DNA of 64,000 nucleotides. Origin: Flavobacteriales bacterium. GTDB lineage: Bacteria > Bacteroidota > Bacteroidia > Flavobacteriales > Flavobacteriaceae. The notes under the pieces were generated by a model. The model was not told the origin of the DNA. It saw only the letters and a program-made list of their open reading frames with translations, and ran no database searches. Below, in pieces: positions 36,139-45,163 of the stretch. The stretch covers positions 114,980-178,979 of the forward strand of contig JALWTX010000015.1 in NCBI GenBank assembly GCA_026993355.1, written 5' to 3'. Numbering within the stretch: position 1 is the first letter of the stretch; each line of letters opens with the position of its first letter. Both the position numbers and the translations under genes were made by a program.

Positions 36139-36160
36139 AAACACTAATTAATTAGTATTT
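36139..36160. promoter_or_regulatory. AT-rich palindrome upstream of the LRR gene
   Basis: A 22-base inverted repeat with a perfect 14-base core ACTAATTAATTAGT (36143-36156), 22 bases upstream of the ATG. Possibly an operator; no other evidence. Confidence 0.3.
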
Positions 36161-36181
36161 AAACGCTTAAAAATATTAATT

Positions 36182-37480
36182 ATGAAAACAGCTGCTTTTT
36201 TATTCACACTAAACTTTTTATTATCCGGTTTTATATCTGCTCAACAAACTTATGTTCCGGATGACAATTTTGAACATTACCTCGAAACCCACGATGCCGT
36301 AGGCCATACCGTAGCTGTAGGTGATGCCAGTAGTATGGGTAACGGGGTGGATTATGATGATTATGTTTTGACATCGCGGATAAATCAGGTTAATATAATT
36401 GATGTCAGGGGATTAAATATTGCGGATTTGACCGGAATAGAAGATTTTGTTGCACTACAAGAACTTTGGTGTGGACACAATCAGTTAACCCATTTAGATT
36501 TGAGTCAGAATACAGCATTAAAAGAATTAGCTTGTGGCTATAATCAATTAAATAGTCTGAATATTAGTCAGAATACAGCTTTAGAAAATTTATATTGTTT
36601 TAGCAATCCTTTAGGCACTTTAAATATTACACATAATACGTCATTAGTCAAATTAAATTGTTCAGAAGATCAATTGGCCGATTTAGATATTTCGCAAAAT
36701 GTTAATTTAGAAGAATTGACTTGTTCACTTAATCAACTAACTGCTTTAGATATTAGTCATAATGTCAATTTGAAAGTATTGGATTGTAAGTTAAATCAAA
36801 TTAATAATTTGAATATCAGTTTTAATACCGGTTTAATTTCTTTGGATATTGAAGATAATCATATTTCAAATTTAGACATAAGTCAAAATGCAAATTTATG
36901 GGAACTATATTGCAGAAACAACCAATTGAACAACCTCGATGTAAGTCATAATCCAAATTTGCATTATCTATATTGCTATAATAATCAAATAACGACTTTA
37001 AGTATAACAAATAATCCTTTGCTTATCGGTTTTTTATGTTTCAACAACCACTTAAACTATTTAGATTTGAGAAATGGTCATAATACAACATTAACAAATT
37101 TTGATGCAAAAAATAATCCAGATTTAACCTGTGTTTTTGTAGATGATAAGGTTTATATGACTAATCATTGGCCTAATGCGATTGATAGTAGTGCTCATTA
37201 TGTTGAGACCCAAGCAGAATGTGATGCTCTGCATTTGGATGAAAATTTTGAGGCGCTGATCAAAGTTTATCCTAATCCCTTTAGGAATTATTTAAATATT
37301 GAAGTTCCGGATAAAACCCGGATAAAAACTATTAGCCTTGAAAATATACAGGGACAAAGACTTTATCAATCGGAATTTTTGCCGTCTATTGATTTAAATA
37401 ATTTGACTGCCGGTGTTTATTTTTTAAGTATTGAAAGTCAATCCGGTCAGCAGGCCGTTTTTAAATTAGTAAAAGAATAA
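36182..37480 (+). CDS. Secreted leucine-rich-repeat protein with T9SS sorting domain
   Basis: 432 residues: signal peptide (1-20, ending FISAQQ), a capping segment with PDDNFEHYLE, then about ten 21-residue leucine-rich repeats (pattern L..L.C..NQL..LD[IL]S.N..L) between about 90 and 300, and a C-terminal T9SS domain (IKVYPNPFRNYLNIEVP ... AVFKLVKE). Many units have a Cys after the first Leu pair, as in bacterial LRR proteins with buried cysteines. Predicted to be displayed on the surface for binding proteins or glycans. It is the only intact gene between the two repeat clusters. Confidence 0.88.
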   Translation: MKTAAFLFTLNFLLSGFISAQQTYVPDDNFEHYLETHDAVGHTVAVGDASSMGNGVDYDDYVLTSRINQVNIIDVRGLNIADLTGIEDFVALQELWCGHNQLTHLDLSQNTALKELACGYNQLNSLNISQNTALENLYCFSNPLGTLNITHNTSLVKLNCSEDQLADLDISQNVNLEELTCSLNQLTALDISHNVNLKVLDCKLNQINNLNISFNTGLISLDIEDNHISNLDISQNANLWELYCRNNQLNNLDVSHNPNLHYLYCYNNQITTLSITNNPLLIGFLCFNNHLNYLDLRNGHNTTLTNFDAKNNPDLTCVFVDDKVYMTNHWPNAIDSSAHYVETQAECDALHLDENFEALIKVYPNPFRNYLNIEVPDKTRIKTISLENIQGQRLYQSEFLPSIDLNNLTAGVYFLSIESQSGQQAVFKLVKE

Positions 37481-37540
37481 ATAGGCAGGTAACCACAAAT
37501 GTTCCGTTTTTTATAGTAATTGCATTTGGTTCTTAAGGTT

Positions 37541-37948
37541 TGTCATTCCGACAGAGCTTTGCTGACGATAGAAAGCAACACGATGAGGAATCTCTAAATC
37601 TTAAATGAGATTTCTCAGTCGTGCTTCTTTCGAAATGACAAAAGAGATTTCTCCTCGTTCCTTCGTCACTCGTTCGAAATGACAAAAGGGATATTTCCAT
37701 TAAAAACTTTTGTATGGGGGAGATGGTTGTAAACTCAGCGTTTTATATAATTATATAGCTGCTTGTCATTTCGAACGTAGTGAGAAATCTCAATTAAATC
37801 ATATGTGGTATAATTAGATTTCTCGTCGTTCCTAACGTCACTCTGTCGAAATGACAGGGGTAGAGATTCCTCCTCGTTCCTTCATCCCTCGTTCGAAATG
37901 AGAAAAGAGATTTCTGCTTGTTTATTCGTCACTCGTTCGATAAGTGAG
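37541..37948. repeat. Second cluster of TGTCATT...AATGACA palindromic repeats
   Basis: Full elements at 37541-37640 and 37764-37856 plus half elements at 37641-37684 and 37861-37948 with the same ends and internal GAGAAATCTC/GAGATTTCTC as the 33.1-33.5 kb cluster. Between them (37685-37763) nothing is recognised. The remaining sequence from 37949 to the next gene is without features. Confidence 0.8.
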
Positions 37949-38008
37949 ATGGCACCCATGTGAGCCAGGGTCGAATTAATGGTTAAGAAATATGGACTAT
38001 AGTTAGTC

Positions 38009-38575
38009 TTAATCATACTTATAGCCTTTTCCTTGGTCTTCTTCCAATTCGACGCCCAAACCATTCATAATTCGGTTAACAAAATTAAAATAACTAATGA
38101 TTAATGTGGCATCTAAAATTGCCAAGTCGGAAAAACCTTGCTCTTTTAATGGCGCAACAAAAAGACTTTCTTTTTTAGTTTTTTCCGGATATTTGGTTAA
38201 AGTCCAAGCATAATCACATAGCAATCTATCCGCTTCCGAAAGTGGTAATTTGGTATAATCTGTTTTTAATTGGGCTATTTTTTTTTCGTCTTTCCAAAAA
38301 TGATTTAAAGCAGCACCATGATGTGCCTGACAATAGTTACATCCGGTTGCAACTGACACAATAGTGGCTATCATTTCACGTTGGTATCGCTTAAGTGGCG
38401 ATTTGCCGTAAAGCAGGTGGATATATAAGTCCATATGATGGACAATAGATTCGGGGTTAAGGCTTTGTGCCATATGAACATTAGCCAATTTTCCTCTTTT
38501 TTTTGAAATATCTTCATAAATTTCTTTAAGCCGACCTTCTGCCTCTTTTTCAGAAATGATTTTTATAAAAGCCAT
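38009..38575 (-). CDS. Carboxymuconolactone decarboxylase / AhpD-like peroxidase-related protein
   Basis: 188 residues. The core GCNYCQAHHGAALNHFW (about 86-102) has the CxxC plus His signature of AhpD-like alkylhydroperoxidase proteins, a redox-active fold; the rest fits the uncharacterised peroxidase-related subfamily. It may detoxify peroxides or act as a thiol disulfide partner; the specific substrate is unknown. It follows the DUF4268 gene by 11 bases in the same direction. Confidence 0.85.
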   Translation of the reverse strand: MAFIKIISEKEAEGRLKEIYEDISKKRGKLANVHMAQSLNPESIVHHMDLYIHLLYGKSPLKRYQREMIATIVSVATGCNYCQAHHGAALNHFWKDEKKIAQLKTDYTKLPLSEADRLLCDYAWTLTKYPEKTKKESLFVAPLKEQGFSDLAILDATLIISYFNFVNRIMNGLGVELEEDQGKGYKYD

Positions 38576-38586
38576 TGTATCTAAAA

Positions 38587-39015
38587 TTATATATCTTTAA
38601 TAAAATCTTGGTGTTCTTTGAATACTTTTTCGAGTTTGGGCATGTTTTCGTTAAAAAAACGATAGATGTCATGCCATGAGTCCTTATTATGGATGCTTAC
38701 ACCGGGTAGTTCTTTGTAAATTCGGCTGATGACTTTGCCATTTTCGAGCCGGTATTCAGGATCAAAAATTAAGCCCGGAACCGCTTCGGTGAGAAGCGGT
38801 TTTAGGGCTAAAAATTTGTCGAAATAAGCTTCGCGAAATAAGGGATCTTTCATTTCAATATCAATCATAACAGCCGCTTTTTTGCGATCGGCATGAAATT
38901 TAAGCGACAGATCCTTTATTTTGGTGTTATACAGTAACCACTTGCGCGGAAAGGATTTACCAAAACTGGTCCAAAATTCTTTCCGTAATCGTGCTGATTC
39001 TTCTTTGCTAAACAA
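38587..39015 (-). CDS. DUF4268 domain protein
   Basis: 142 residues. The pattern FSKEESARLRKEFWTSFGKSFPRKWLLYNTKIKD followed by FHADRKKAAVMIDIE is that of DUF4268, sometimes attached to restriction-like nucleases but here alone and in a housekeeping run conserved in flavobacteria. Soluble, basic N-terminal half. Function unknown. Preceded by the DUF2007 gene by 11 bases, so part of an operon with bcp. Confidence 0.8.
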   Translation of the reverse strand: MFSKEESARLRKEFWTSFGKSFPRKWLLYNTKIKDLSLKFHADRKKAAVMIDIEMKDPLFREAYFDKFLALKPLLTEAVPGLIFDPEYRLENGKVISRIYKELPGVSIHNKDSWHDIYRFFNENMPKLEKVFKEHQDFIKDI

Positions 39016-39026
39016 TCTAATGATTT

Positions 39027-39257
39027 TTAATCAAAGTTTTTTTCAATCAATTCTTTGGCTTTGTCAGCATATTCTTTTGGTACCAAGATATCGACATCGG
39101 CAATAGGGGTATCCGGAAACAAGCTATTAGAGTTAACATTGCTTAGCTGTACCGGGATGTTTTCGACTTCCAACAAATTTTTGATGAGCTGGGCTTCCAT
39201 GCCGTCTTCGCAGCTCCATACTTTGATCCATTCGTAATTTTGTTCTTGATTATTCAT
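39027..39257 (-). CDS. DUF2007 family small protein
   Basis: 76 residues. YEWIKVWSCEDGMEAQLIKNLLEVENIPVQLSN and DILVPKEYADKAKELIE are the ferredoxin-like DUF2007 fold (putative signal-transducing protein). It overlaps the 3' end of bcp by 8 bases. Role unknown. Confidence 0.85.
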   Translation of the reverse strand: MNNQEQNYEWIKVWSCEDGMEAQLIKNLLEVENIPVQLSNVNSNSLFPDTPIADVDILVPKEYADKAKELIEKNFD

Positions 39258-39711
39258 ATAATGCTAATATTTGATTGGTATGTTCTTTTGTTTTTACCTT
39301 TTTAATAATATGTTCAATAATGCCATTTTCATCAATTATGAAAGTTGTCCGGTGTACCCCTTCATATTCACGTCCATACATTTTTTTAGGTCCCCACACA
39401 TCATATAATTTGATAATCTTTTTTTCTTCATCGGGAATAAGTGAAAATGGAATGTTGTATTTTTCTTTAAAACGCCGTTCTCTTTTTTCGTCATCGGGGC
39501 TAACACCTAGTACGTCAAAACCTTTGGCCGTCAGTAAATCGTAATGCGTTGCCAAGTCAACAGTTTCGGCAGTACATCCGGGGGTTAGAGCTTTGGGAAA
39601 AAAATATAAAATCAATTTTTTTCCTTTAAAATCGGTTAATTTGACGGTTTCACCCATACAATTCTTAGCTTCAAAATAGGGGGCAGGATCGCCTACTTTC
39701 AGGTGTGTCAT
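39250..39711 (-). CDS. bcp: Bcp-type thiol peroxidase (1-Cys form)
   Basis: 153 residues from the ATG at 39711; the longer in-frame start (39810) would add a spurious hydrophobic stretch overlapping nth. Peroxiredoxin motifs: VGDPAPYFEAKN, KKLILYFFPKALTPGCTAE with the peroxidatic Cys, VLGVSPDDEKRERRF, and GVHRTTFIIDENG. The resolving cysteine five residues after the first (C in many Bcp proteins) is Val here, so a one-Cys mechanism with an external thiol is likely. Head of the bcp-DUF2007-DUF4268-AhpD unit. Confidence 0.92.
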   Translation of the reverse strand: MTHLKVGDPAPYFEAKNCMGETVKLTDFKGKKLILYFFPKALTPGCTAETVDLATHYDLLTAKGFDVLGVSPDDEKRERRFKEKYNIPFSLIPDEEKKIIKLYDVWGPKKMYGREYEGVHRTTFIIDENGIIEHIIKKVKTKEHTNQILALYE

Positions 39712-39719
39712 AATTGTCT

Positions 39720-39727
39720 TACTTTTG
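39720..39727 (+). promoter_or_regulatory. -7 element TACTTTTG for nth
   Basis: Exact match, with TTTC 19 bases upstream (39697-39700) as a near -33. Leader of about 18 bases to the ATG at 39752. Confidence 0.6.
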
Positions 39728-39735
39728 TATTTATA

Positions 39736-39743
39736 CAAAGATA
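39736..39743 (-). promoter_or_regulatory. -7 element TATCTTTG for bcp
   Basis: Complement of CAAAGATA, 25 bases before the bcp ATG. The two opposing -7 elements are 8 bases apart, facing each other, so the promoters overlap. Confidence 0.6.
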
Positions 39744-39751
39744 CAAAATAA

Positions 39752-40384
39752 ATGACGAAAAAAGAAAAAGTAAAAATTATCATGGATACTTTACAAGAAT
39801 TGTATCCCAATCCGCCTATTCCGTTAGATCATACCAATACTTTTACCTTTTTGATTGCAGTTTTACTTTCGGCACGGACGACCGATAAAATGGTCAATAA
39901 AGTGACCCCCGAACTGTTTCGATTGGCAGATAATCCGTACGATATGCAAAAATTAAGTGTCGAACAAATACGGGAAATTATTAAGCCGGTGGGTTTGTCA
40001 CCGCAAAAAGCCAAGGCTATTAAAGGCTTATCTGAAATTTTGGTCGAAAAATACCAAGGTAAAGTGCCACATACTTTTGAAGATTTGGAATCTTTGCCCG
40101 GTGTAGGCCATAAGACTGCCAGTGTAATTATGAGTCAGGCATTCGGACAGCCTGCTTTTCCGGTCGATACCCATATACACCGCTTAATGACCCAATGGGG
40201 CTTAACCAATGGCAAAAGTGTTGAGCAAACCGAAAAGGATGCCAAGCGTTTATTTCCCAAAGAAAAATGGAACGATTTGCATTTGCAAATGATTTATTAC
40301 GGGCGCGAATATGCGCCAGCCCGCGGTTACAGGCCGGAAAAAGATTATATCATGCGACGACTCAAACCGGCAAAGAAAGCTTAA
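39752..40384 (+). CDS. nth: Endonuclease III family DNA glycosylase without iron-sulfur cysteines
   Basis: 210 residues. Helix-hairpin-helix LESLPGVGHKTASVIMS with the catalytic Lys (HK, about 127), and the catalytic Asp in FPVDTHIHRL (about 145). Endonuclease III removes oxidised pyrimidines and cuts abasic sites. The C-terminal cluster loop that normally binds a 4Fe-4S is YYGREYAPARGYRPEKD with no cysteine; the whole protein has none. A terminator follows. Confidence 0.92.
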   Translation: MTKKEKVKIIMDTLQELYPNPPIPLDHTNTFTFLIAVLLSARTTDKMVNKVTPELFRLADNPYDMQKLSVEQIREIIKPVGLSPQKAKAIKGLSEILVEKYQGKVPHTFEDLESLPGVGHKTASVIMSQAFGQPAFPVDTHIHRLMTQWGLTNGKSVEQTEKDAKRLFPKEKWNDLHLQMIYYGREYAPARGYRPEKDYIMRRLKPAKKA

Positions 40385-40447
40385 CGTATTTTTAAATATT
40401 AGGTGTATTTATAAAATATGTAAGCTGATGACTAGTACTAAATAACT

Positions 40448-40477
40448 AAAGAAGCTGCCACATTGGGCAGCCTCTTT
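40448..40477 (+). terminator. Hairpin terminator after nth
   Basis: Twelve-base arms (40448-40459 and 40466-40477) with one mismatch. It also lies downstream of the minus-strand small frame and sigma gene, so may act in both directions. Confidence 0.7.
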
Positions 40478-40494
40478 GGCGACACTTATTCTAA

Positions 40495-40620
40495 CTAGTT
40501 ATAAATCAGAATAAATTTATCTAACATTTTAGAATGGACCACTTGCATGGCTTGGCTGTAAGCAATGGCCAGTGCAATACGCCATTGAAGTTGGGGGGGC
40601 ATAGGATAGTTTTGAGGCAT
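40495..40620 (-). CDS. Possible 41-residue small protein downstream of the sigma factor gene
   Basis: MPQNYPMPPQLQWRIALAIAY... , 41 codons with ATG and TAG, 53 bases past the sigma factor stop and ahead of the bidirectional hairpin. It has good codon usage and an amphipathic helix (QWRIALAIAYSQAMQVVHSKMLDKF is split as QWRIALAIAY / SQAMQVVHSKML). No family recognised. It could be a small regulator expressed with the sigma factor; unproven. Confidence 0.4.
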   Translation of the reverse strand: MPQNYPMPPQLQWRIALAIAYSQAMQVVHSKMLDKFILIYN

Positions 40621-40673
40621 AAGCTTTTATTTTTTTAATATTAACGCCCCAAATTTTGTTTTAGTATATTTTG

Positions 40674-41255
40674 TCAGATAAATTGCACGTTATTTTTTTG
40701 AATAATTTTTCGTAAGTTAATCAGAGCATACCGCATGCGTCCCAAGGCTGTGTTGATACTGACATTGGTTTTTTCGGCAATCTCAATAAAAGACAATTCG
40801 TCATAGATCCGCATCTTTAGCACTGTTTTTTGGTCTTGAGGTAATTGTTCTATAAGATGTCTAATTTTTTTTACCATTTGCTGATGGATCATTTGGTTTT
40901 CGGCATCTAAAGCTTGATCATGCAGGATGTCAAACATAGAGAAATCTTCTGTGCCATATACATTTTTCATTTTATTTTTCTTGCGGTAATAGTCAATAAT
41001 TAAGTTATGGGCAATACGAATAACCCAAGATAAAAATTTTCCCTCCTCAATGTATTTGCCTTTTTTGAGGGTTCTGACAACTTTAAAAAGGGTGTCTTGA
41101 AACAAATCTTCGGTGAGTTCGCGGTCATGAACTTTGGAATAAATAAAACCGAAAATTTTGTCGCGATGTCGATTTAAAAGTGTTTCTAAAACTTGTTCAT
41201 TGCCTTGGATGTAGCTGGCTACCAATTCGGAATCCGAGTAAATTTTTTTTGACAT
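40674..41255 (-). CDS. RNA polymerase sigma factor (ECF/sigma-70 region 2 and 4)
   Basis: 193 residues from the ATG at 41255 (MSKKIYSDSELV). Region 2 includes DLFQDTLFKVVRTL and FLSWVIRIAHNLIIDYYRK; region 4 has LPQDQKTVLKMRIYDELSFIEIAEKTNVSINTALGRMRYALINL. The two regions with only a short linker define an ECF-type sigma. No anti-sigma gene is adjacent, as for the housekeeping-like ECF factor common in this phylum. A 7-base inverted repeat overlaps the 5' region. Confidence 0.9.
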   Translation of the reverse strand: MSKKIYSDSELVASYIQGNEQVLETLLNRHRDKIFGFIYSKVHDRELTEDLFQDTLFKVVRTLKKGKYIEEGKFLSWVIRIAHNLIIDYYRKKNKMKNVYGTEDFSMFDILHDQALDAENQMIHQQMVKKIRHLIEQLPQDQKTVLKMRIYDELSFIEIAEKTNVSINTALGRMRYALINLRKIIQKNNVQFI

Positions 41256-41271
41256 ATTTACATTTTTTTTG

Positions 41272-41290
41272 AAGGTGAACAAATCACCTT
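41272..41290 (-). promoter_or_regulatory. Short inverted repeat upstream of the sigma factor
   Basis: AAGGTGA (41272-41278) and TCACCTT (41284-41290) are perfect complements with a 5-base spacer, 17 bases before the start codon. Could be an operator or an mRNA hairpin. Confidence 0.35.
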
Positions 41291-41429
41291 GGATGAATTT
41301 TGTTAATTTAAAAATGTAAATATGCGCTTATAGGCAAAAATGGTTTTGGTTTTACAAGGCTAAAATAAAGAAAAAAATTATAATAACAAGTTTTTGTTGT
41401 GAAAAATTAAAACTTTTTGCCAGAAAAAC

Positions 41430-41457
41430 AAAAGCCCTGCAAATATGCAAGGCTTTT
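41430..41457 (-). terminator. Terminator of the sdh operon
   Basis: AAAAGCC...GGCTTTT arms with an inner TGCA pair, 24 bases past the sdhB stop. Confidence 0.7.
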
Positions 41458-41480
41458 AGTAAAGATATAAAAATAAAGTG

Positions 41481-42224
41481 CTATTTGGTTTGCGCTAAAA
41501 TAAATTCTTTGTTTAAGATAGCAATATTGCTTAAAGAAATTCCTTTAGGGCATTCTACTTCGCAAGCACCGGTATTGGTACAGCTACCAAAACCTTCGGC
41601 GTCCATGACTGCCACCATATCTTGCACACGCTTTGCGGCTTCGACCCGGCCTTGCGGCAATTGGGCAAATTGGGCCACTTTGGCTGAAACAAACAACATT
41701 GCCGAGGCGTTTTTACAAGTTGCCACACAAGCCCCGCAACCAATACAAGTAGCTGCATCAAAAGCATTGTCGGCATCTTTTTTAGGAATGGGAATGGTAT
41801 TGGCATCGACTGTGCGGCCAGAGGTATTCACCGAAATATAGCCACCGGCTTGTTGGATACGGTCTAAGGCACTGCGGTCCACAATAAGGTCTTTGATCAC
41901 CGGAAATGCATTGGCACGCCAAGGTTCTATGGTTATTGTGTCGCCATCTTTAAAGCGGCGCATATGCAATTGACAAGTAGTTGTTAATCTGTCCGGTCCG
42001 TGTGCTTCGCCATTGATATATAATGAACACATACCGCAAATACCTTCGCGACAATCATGATCGAATGCCACCGGCTCTTCGCCTTTGGCAATTAATTTTT
42101 CATTGAGTAAATCCAACATTTCCAAGAAGGACATATCAGATTCAACACCATCTATTTGATAATCGACCATTCGCCCTTTGGCGTTTGGCCCTGCTTGTCT
42201 CCAAATTTTAAGATTTAGTTTCAT
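41481..42224 (-). CDS. sdhB: Succinate dehydrogenase/fumarate reductase iron-sulfur subunit
   Basis: 247 residues. The [2Fe-2S] ligands are in CREGICGMC with the fourth Cys in TTTCQLH; the [4Fe-4S] in [13 protein letters not shown] (about 150-160); the [3Fe-4S] in [15 protein letters not shown]. This spacing is that of the Bacteroidota class-B type enzyme. Passes electrons between SdhA flavin and the membrane haems. Ends before the operon terminator; starts 4 bases after sdhA. Confidence 0.96.
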   Translation of the reverse strand: MKLNLKIWRQAGPNAKGRMVDYQIDGVESDMSFLEMLDLLNEKLIAKGEEPVAFDHDCREGICGMCSLYINGEAHGPDRLTTTCQLHMRRFKDGDTITIEPWRANAFPVIKDLIVDRSALDRIQQAGGYISVNTSGRTVDANTIPIPKKDADNAFDAATCIGCGACVATCKNASAMLFVSAKVAQFAQLPQGRVEAAKRVQDMVAVMDAEGFGSCTNTGACEVECPKGISLSNIAILNKEFILAQTK

Positions 42225-42228
42225 AATA

Positions 42229-44286
42229 TTATTTATAACTTCTGGTTGTTGGTTTTACAAATTCGAATATCAGCGGCTCTTTATGTAAAATTTCGTCGCT
42301 CATATTGACATGCTTATGATATCTTTCGTAAGGTTTGGCCGGGTATTCCCAGGCAGCCACATAAGCATAGTGTTCGTCATCTCTGAGGGCTTCGCCATCA
42401 GGGGTTTGGTATTCTTCACGGAAATGGCCACCGCAAGATTCGTTTCTGTTTAACGCATCGAGTGCTAAAAGTTCGCCTAATTCTAAATAATCGGCGACAT
42501 AACCGGCTTTTTCCAATTCGGGGTTATAATCGTTGGCTTTTCCGGGAACGCGTACGTCTTTCCAAAATTCTTTGCGTAATTCTTGTATTTCTTTAATGGC
42601 TTCTTGCAAGCCTTGGGCATTACGGGCTAATCCGACTTTGTCCCACATGATTTTTCCTAATTTTTTATGGAAATAATCAACCGAATGGGTCCCTTTATTG
42701 GTAAGGAAGAAGTTGATTTCTTCCATTACTTTTTCTTCTGCTTCATCAAATTCGGGGGTATTGGTCGGTACTTTTCCTTCGCGTATATAGTCTGCCAAAT
42801 AATCGCCAATGGTGTAGGGGAGGATGAAGTAACCGTCGGCCAAGCCTTGCATCAGTGCAGAAGCACCCAAACGGTTGGCACCATGGTCGGAGAAGTTGGC
42901 TTCGCCAATGACAAACAAGCCGGGCAGGTTAGATTGTAAATCATAGTCGACCCATAAGCCTCCCATAGCATAGTGGTTGGCCGGATAAATCATCATAGGT
43001 GTTTCGTACGGGTTATCATCGGTAATTTTTTCATACATTTGGAATAAGTTACCGTATTTGTCTTCAATAATTTTTTTGCCCAATTCACGAATTACCTCTT
43101 TCGACGGATTTTTAATTCCTTTTAAATGGGCTTGTTCTTTGCCATAACGTTCAATAGCTGTGGCAAAATCTAAAAAGACCGCTTCGCCGGTTTTGTTAAC
43201 ACCGTATCCGGCATCGCAACGTTCTTTAGCAGCTCTTGAAGCGACATCACGCGGTACCAAGTTCCCAAACGCAGGATAACGTCTTTCTAAGTAATAGTCA
43301 CGATCTTCTTCGGGTATGTCATTGGGTTTTAATTTGCCTTCGCGTAAGGCAACGGCGTCTTCCAGTTTTTTAGGCACCCAAATACGTCCGTCATTTCTTA
43401 AGGATTCGGACATTAAGGTCAATTTAGATTGGTGTTCACTGCTTCGCGGGATACAGGTCGGGTGAATTTGTACAAAAGCCGGATTGGCAAAATAAGCGCC
43501 TTTGCGGTGTGCCCGCCAAGCAGCTGTGGCATTAGACCCCATGGCATTGGTCGATAAGAAATAGACGTTGCTATAACCACCGGAAGCAAGGACTACGGCA
43601 TGTGCCGAATGTCTTTCGAGTTCGCCTGTAATTAAATTTCGGGCAATAATACCGCGGGCATGTCCATCTACGACGACCAAATCAATCATTTCGTGACGGT
43701 TGTACATGGTCACTTTTCCCCGTGCAATTTGTCTGTTTAAGGCAGCATAAGCGCCTAACAATAACTGTTGGCCGGTTTGTCCTTTAGCATAAAAAGTTCT
43801 GGATACCTGAACACCCCCAAAAGAACGGTTGTCTAAAAGTCCGCCATAATCGCGTGCAAATGGCACCCCTTGCATAACGGCTTGGTCTATAATAGAGCCG
43901 GAGACTTCGGCCAAGCGGTAAGTATTGGCTTCGCGACCGCGATAGTCGCCTCCTTTAATGGTATCATAAAATAAACGCCAATCGCTATCGCCGTCATTTT
44001 GATAGTTTTTTGAGGCATTAATACCGCCTTGTGCTGCAATAGAGTGGGCACGGCGTGGCGAATCTTGAAAAGCGAAAGCTTTGACATTATAGCCTAATTC
44101 GGCCAATGAAGCCGCAGCTGATGCACCGGCTAAACCGGTTCCTACCACAATAATGTCTAAATTTCTTTTGTTGGCAGGACTAACTAAACGAATTTTATTT
44201 TTGTAAGTGGTCCATTTGTCGGGCAAATCGCCTTGTGGAATATGCGATTTTAAAGGTGCCCCTTCTTTTATATTGATTGTTGACAT
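42229..44286 (-). CDS. sdhA: Succinate dehydrogenase/fumarate reductase flavoprotein subunit
   Basis: 685 residues. FAD-binding [20 protein letters not shown], the FAD-linking His in [11 protein letters not shown], and the substrate Arg/His region GRIWVPKK and [14 protein letters not shown]. Long C-terminal extension ([18 protein letters not shown]) as in Bacteroidota and Epsilonproteobacteria class B enzymes. Catalyses succinate/fumarate interconversion in the TCA cycle. Middle gene of sdhC-sdhA-sdhB. Confidence 0.96.
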   Translation of the reverse strand: MSTINIKEGAPLKSHIPQGDLPDKWTTYKNKIRLVSPANKRNLDIIVVGTGLAGASAAASLAELGYNVKAFAFQDSPRRAHSIAAQGGINASKNYQNDGDSDWRLFYDTIKGGDYRGREANTYRLAEVSGSIIDQAVMQGVPFARDYGGLLDNRSFGGVQVSRTFYAKGQTGQQLLLGAYAALNRQIARGKVTMYNRHEMIDLVVVDGHARGIIARNLITGELERHSAHAVVLASGGYSNVYFLSTNAMGSNATAAWRAHRKGAYFANPAFVQIHPTCIPRSSEHQSKLTLMSESLRNDGRIWVPKKLEDAVALREGKLKPNDIPEEDRDYYLERRYPAFGNLVPRDVASRAAKERCDAGYGVNKTGEAVFLDFATAIERYGKEQAHLKGIKNPSKEVIRELGKKIIEDKYGNLFQMYEKITDDNPYETPMMIYPANHYAMGGLWVDYDLQSNLPGLFVIGEANFSDHGANRLGASALMQGLADGYFILPYTIGDYLADYIREGKVPTNTPEFDEAEEKVMEEINFFLTNKGTHSVDYFHKKLGKIMWDKVGLARNAQGLQEAIKEIQELRKEFWKDVRVPGKANDYNPELEKAGYVADYLELGELLALDALNRNESCGGHFREEYQTPDGEALRDDEHYAYVAAWEYPAKPYERYHKHVNMSDEILHKEPLIFEFVKPTTRSYK

Positions 44287-44300
44287 AATTAATTATTTTT

Positions 44301-44933
44301 TTAATTGAAGTAGAAATAAATAGCAATGGCCGAAAAACCGACAGCAACGATTACGGCCACGATTTTGCCGGTAATATCTAAAGCTCTGTTGCATTTTTCA
44401 CGCGGTGTTCCCAAGGTTTGAAAAGCCGATTGGAATCCGTGGCTTAAATGGACGCCCAAAGCAATAAAAGCCATTACATATAATATGGTATAGTAAGGAT
44501 TTTTAAACAAACGGATAACCAATTCGTAATGGTCGGGGACGTCTTGTGTTTTAAATGGCACAAAATAGTTAAACAAGTGAATGATTAAAAACAGGAAGAC
44601 AAAGAAGCCGGTCCAAATCATGTTGCGTGATGCCCAAGAAGAAGCGGCACCCGGATTATTGTTTACATATTTAACCGAACGTTTGCTTTTGTTGGTCCAT
44701 TCCAAATAAATACCCATCCCGATATGAAAAAGAAATGTCAGAAACAAGATGGGTTGCATAATTTGAATAAATGGATTGGTTGCCATAAATTCGACAGCCG
44801 CATCAAAAGCTTCTTTACCCGGATAAATTAAGGTCAAATTAATAGCAAGGTGCAATAACACAAAGAGTACCAGGAACAAACCCGATAGTGCCATCGCTAC
44901 CTTTTTAGCTACTGAAGTTTTTAAAAGAGTCAT
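44301..44933 (-). CDS. sdhC: Succinate dehydrogenase cytochrome b subunit
   Basis: 210 residues, five membrane helices, class-B type single anchor with two haem b sites implied by conserved His residues (LLHLAINL, FHIGMGIYLEW, IIHLFNYF, LSHGFQSAFQ). Carries electrons to the menaquinone pool. First gene of the operon; preceded by a TATCTTTG element. Confidence 0.94.
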   Translation of the reverse strand: MTLLKTSVAKKVAMALSGLFLVLFVLLHLAINLTLIYPGKEAFDAAVEFMATNPFIQIMQPILFLTFLFHIGMGIYLEWTNKSKRSVKYVNNNPGAASSWASRNMIWTGFFVFLFLIIHLFNYFVPFKTQDVPDHYELVIRLFKNPYYTILYVMAFIALGVHLSHGFQSAFQTLGTPREKCNRALDITGKIVAVIVAVGFSAIAIYFYFN

Positions 44934-44957
44934 AATTGATTATTTTTTAGTTTAAGA

Positions 44958-44965
44958 CAAAGATA
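44958..44965 (-). promoter_or_regulatory. -7 element for sdhCAB
   Basis: Complement reads TATCTTTG, exact consensus, 24 bases before the sdhC ATG. The region to the divergent operon at 45164 holds no gene. Confidence 0.65.
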
Positions 44966-45131
44966 CGATTTAATATTGCCGAAAAATTGATAAATGTCAT
45001 ATATGATTATTTAGTTTTTACAAGTTTAGATTATAAAAAACATAGTTCTTAGAATGGAAAAAGTTTTAATGAATGTATTTAGTTTTTTTAATAATTTTTT
45101 TAAAAGAGAGGTGATTGCTTTGAAATATCAA

Positions 45132-45139
45132 TATCTTTG
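45132..45139 (+). promoter_or_regulatory. -7 element for the hydrogenase-related operon
   Basis: TATCTTTG, exact consensus, 24 bases before the ATG at 45164. No convincing -33. Confidence 0.6.
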
Positions 45140-45163
45140 CACGGTTTTTTAATTTGGATATAA

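Noticed and set aside
37882..38064. 60-codon minus-strand frame
   Set aside because: Overlaps the AhpD-like gene and runs into the repeat cluster.
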